NCBI GenBank assembly: GCA_949289625.1 | Contig: CASEPH010000091.1 | Span: 1 to 5,901 of the forward strand | Reading direction: 5' to 3' | DNA: 5,901 nt | Source: an uncultured Clostridia bacterium | GTDB taxonomy: Bacteria; Bacillota_A; Clostridia; Oscillospirales; Oscillospiraceae | Part shown: positions 5,703 to 5,901 of the stretch, one piece after another | Numbering within the stretch: position 1 is the first letter of the stretch | How the letters are laid out: every line of letters starts with the position of its first letter | Notes under the pieces: generated by a model | The model's input: the letters and a program-made list of their open reading frames with translations, nothing else | The model's database searches: none | Told to the model about the DNA's origin: nothing | Translations under genes and position numbers: made by a program

Positions 5703-5707
5703 ATACC
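5680..5707. promoter_or_regulatory. Candidate operator or recombinase site: direct and inverted repeats
   Basis: TTGTGGTA occurs twice, at 5680-5687 and 5691-5698, spaced 11 bases apart (one helical turn). A small palindrome GGTAT-GAT-ATACC (5695-5707) covers the -10 box. Phd/YefM antitoxins autoregulate by binding repeats at their own promoter, and small resolvases often act at sites just upstream of their gene. Either protein, or both, could bind here. This is inferred from position and repeat layout. Confidence 0.45.
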
Positions 5708-5724
5708 CGCAAGGAGGTGACATC

Positions 5725-5901
5725 ATGCCACAGATCATCCCTATCCGCGATTTGAAAAACACCAGCGAGATCTCCGAGATGTGCCACGCCGTGAGCGAAC
5801 CCATTTTCGTGACCAAAAATGGGTACGGCGATATGGTGGTCATGAGTATGGAGACCTATGAGGAGCGTATGCGTCTGCTGGATGTATACACCAGGCTTGC
5901 C
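5725..5901 (+). CDS. Phd/YefM-family antitoxin, 5' part
   Basis: The first 59 residues are visible and the frame runs off the window. The start is certain: a perfect AAGGAGGTGA (5711-5720) lies 4 bases before the ATG. IIPIRDLKNTSEISEMCH (about 4-21), then PIFVTKNGYGDMVVMSMETY (26-45), is the Phd/YefM DNA-binding fold, in which the N-terminal part dimerises and binds the operator. The following C-terminal region normally wraps and neutralises a toxin. Family members are followed by a RelE/ParE- or Doc-type toxin gene, which is expected just beyond base 5901 but is not visible. It is divergent from the serine recombinase, with a 66-base shared regulatory region. Confidence 0.88.
   Translation, partial: MPQIIPIRDLKNTSEISEMCHAVSEPIFVTKNGYGDMVVMSMETYEERMRLLDVYTRLA

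Noticed and set aside
1..5901. CRISPR array, tRNA, rRNA or riboswitch
   Set aside because: I saw no regularly spaced repeats, no tRNA cloverleaf or rRNA-like segment and no recognisable riboswitch core on either strand.

Overview
The window looks like a chromosomal segment of a moderately GC-rich Gram-positive Clostridia species, possibly a gut Oscillospiraceae/Ruminococcaceae-type organism. That is inferred from strong AGGAGG-type ribosome binding sites, a nagB-nagA-ROK gene order, a DUF6809-like small protein, and a Phd/YefM antitoxin beside a small serine resolvase. No rRNA or tRNA gene, CRISPR array or intact insertion sequence is visible.

Region 1 (1-2950, + strand) is an amino-sugar catabolic operon. 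It holds the 3' end of a glucosamine-6-phosphate deaminase/isomerase gene (nagB-like, cut by the window edge), a complete nagA (N-acetylglucosamine-6-phosphate deacetylase), and a ROK-family repressor of the NagC/XylR type. NagA removes the acetyl group from GlcNAc-6-P. NagB converts the resulting GlcN-6-P to fructose-6-P and ammonia. The ROK protein probably senses a pathway sugar and controls the operon. The operon ends at a strong hairpin at 2983-3017. That hairpin also directly follows a short minus-strand reading frame (3017-3076) that resembles the tail of a deleted sugar-epimerase gene.

Region 2 (3100-4035) is a single transcription unit. It has a near-consensus promoter, an orphan secreted lipoprotein of 240 residues with no recognised domain, and a strong terminator.

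Region 3 (4031-4430) is gene debris. It holds the C-terminal two-thirds of an Xre-type regulator, truncated at the terminator and carrying two compensating single-base frameshifts. A short hydrophobic tail and another + strand terminator follow.

Region 4 (4442-5901) looks like an acquired module. A minus-strand operon contains a small serine recombinase (resolvase/invertase family), two tiny hydrophobic ORFs in one frame separated by a single TGA, a perfect 13-bp hairpin, and a DUF6809-like protein, ending at a weak terminator. Divergent from the recombinase, a strong promoter with direct and inverted repeats drives a Phd/YefM-type antitoxin that runs off the window. Its toxin is expected just beyond the end.

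The least-explained parts are the resolvase-linked tiny membrane ORFs with their hairpin, and the orphan lipoprotein. Neither can be named as a known system from this sequence alone.
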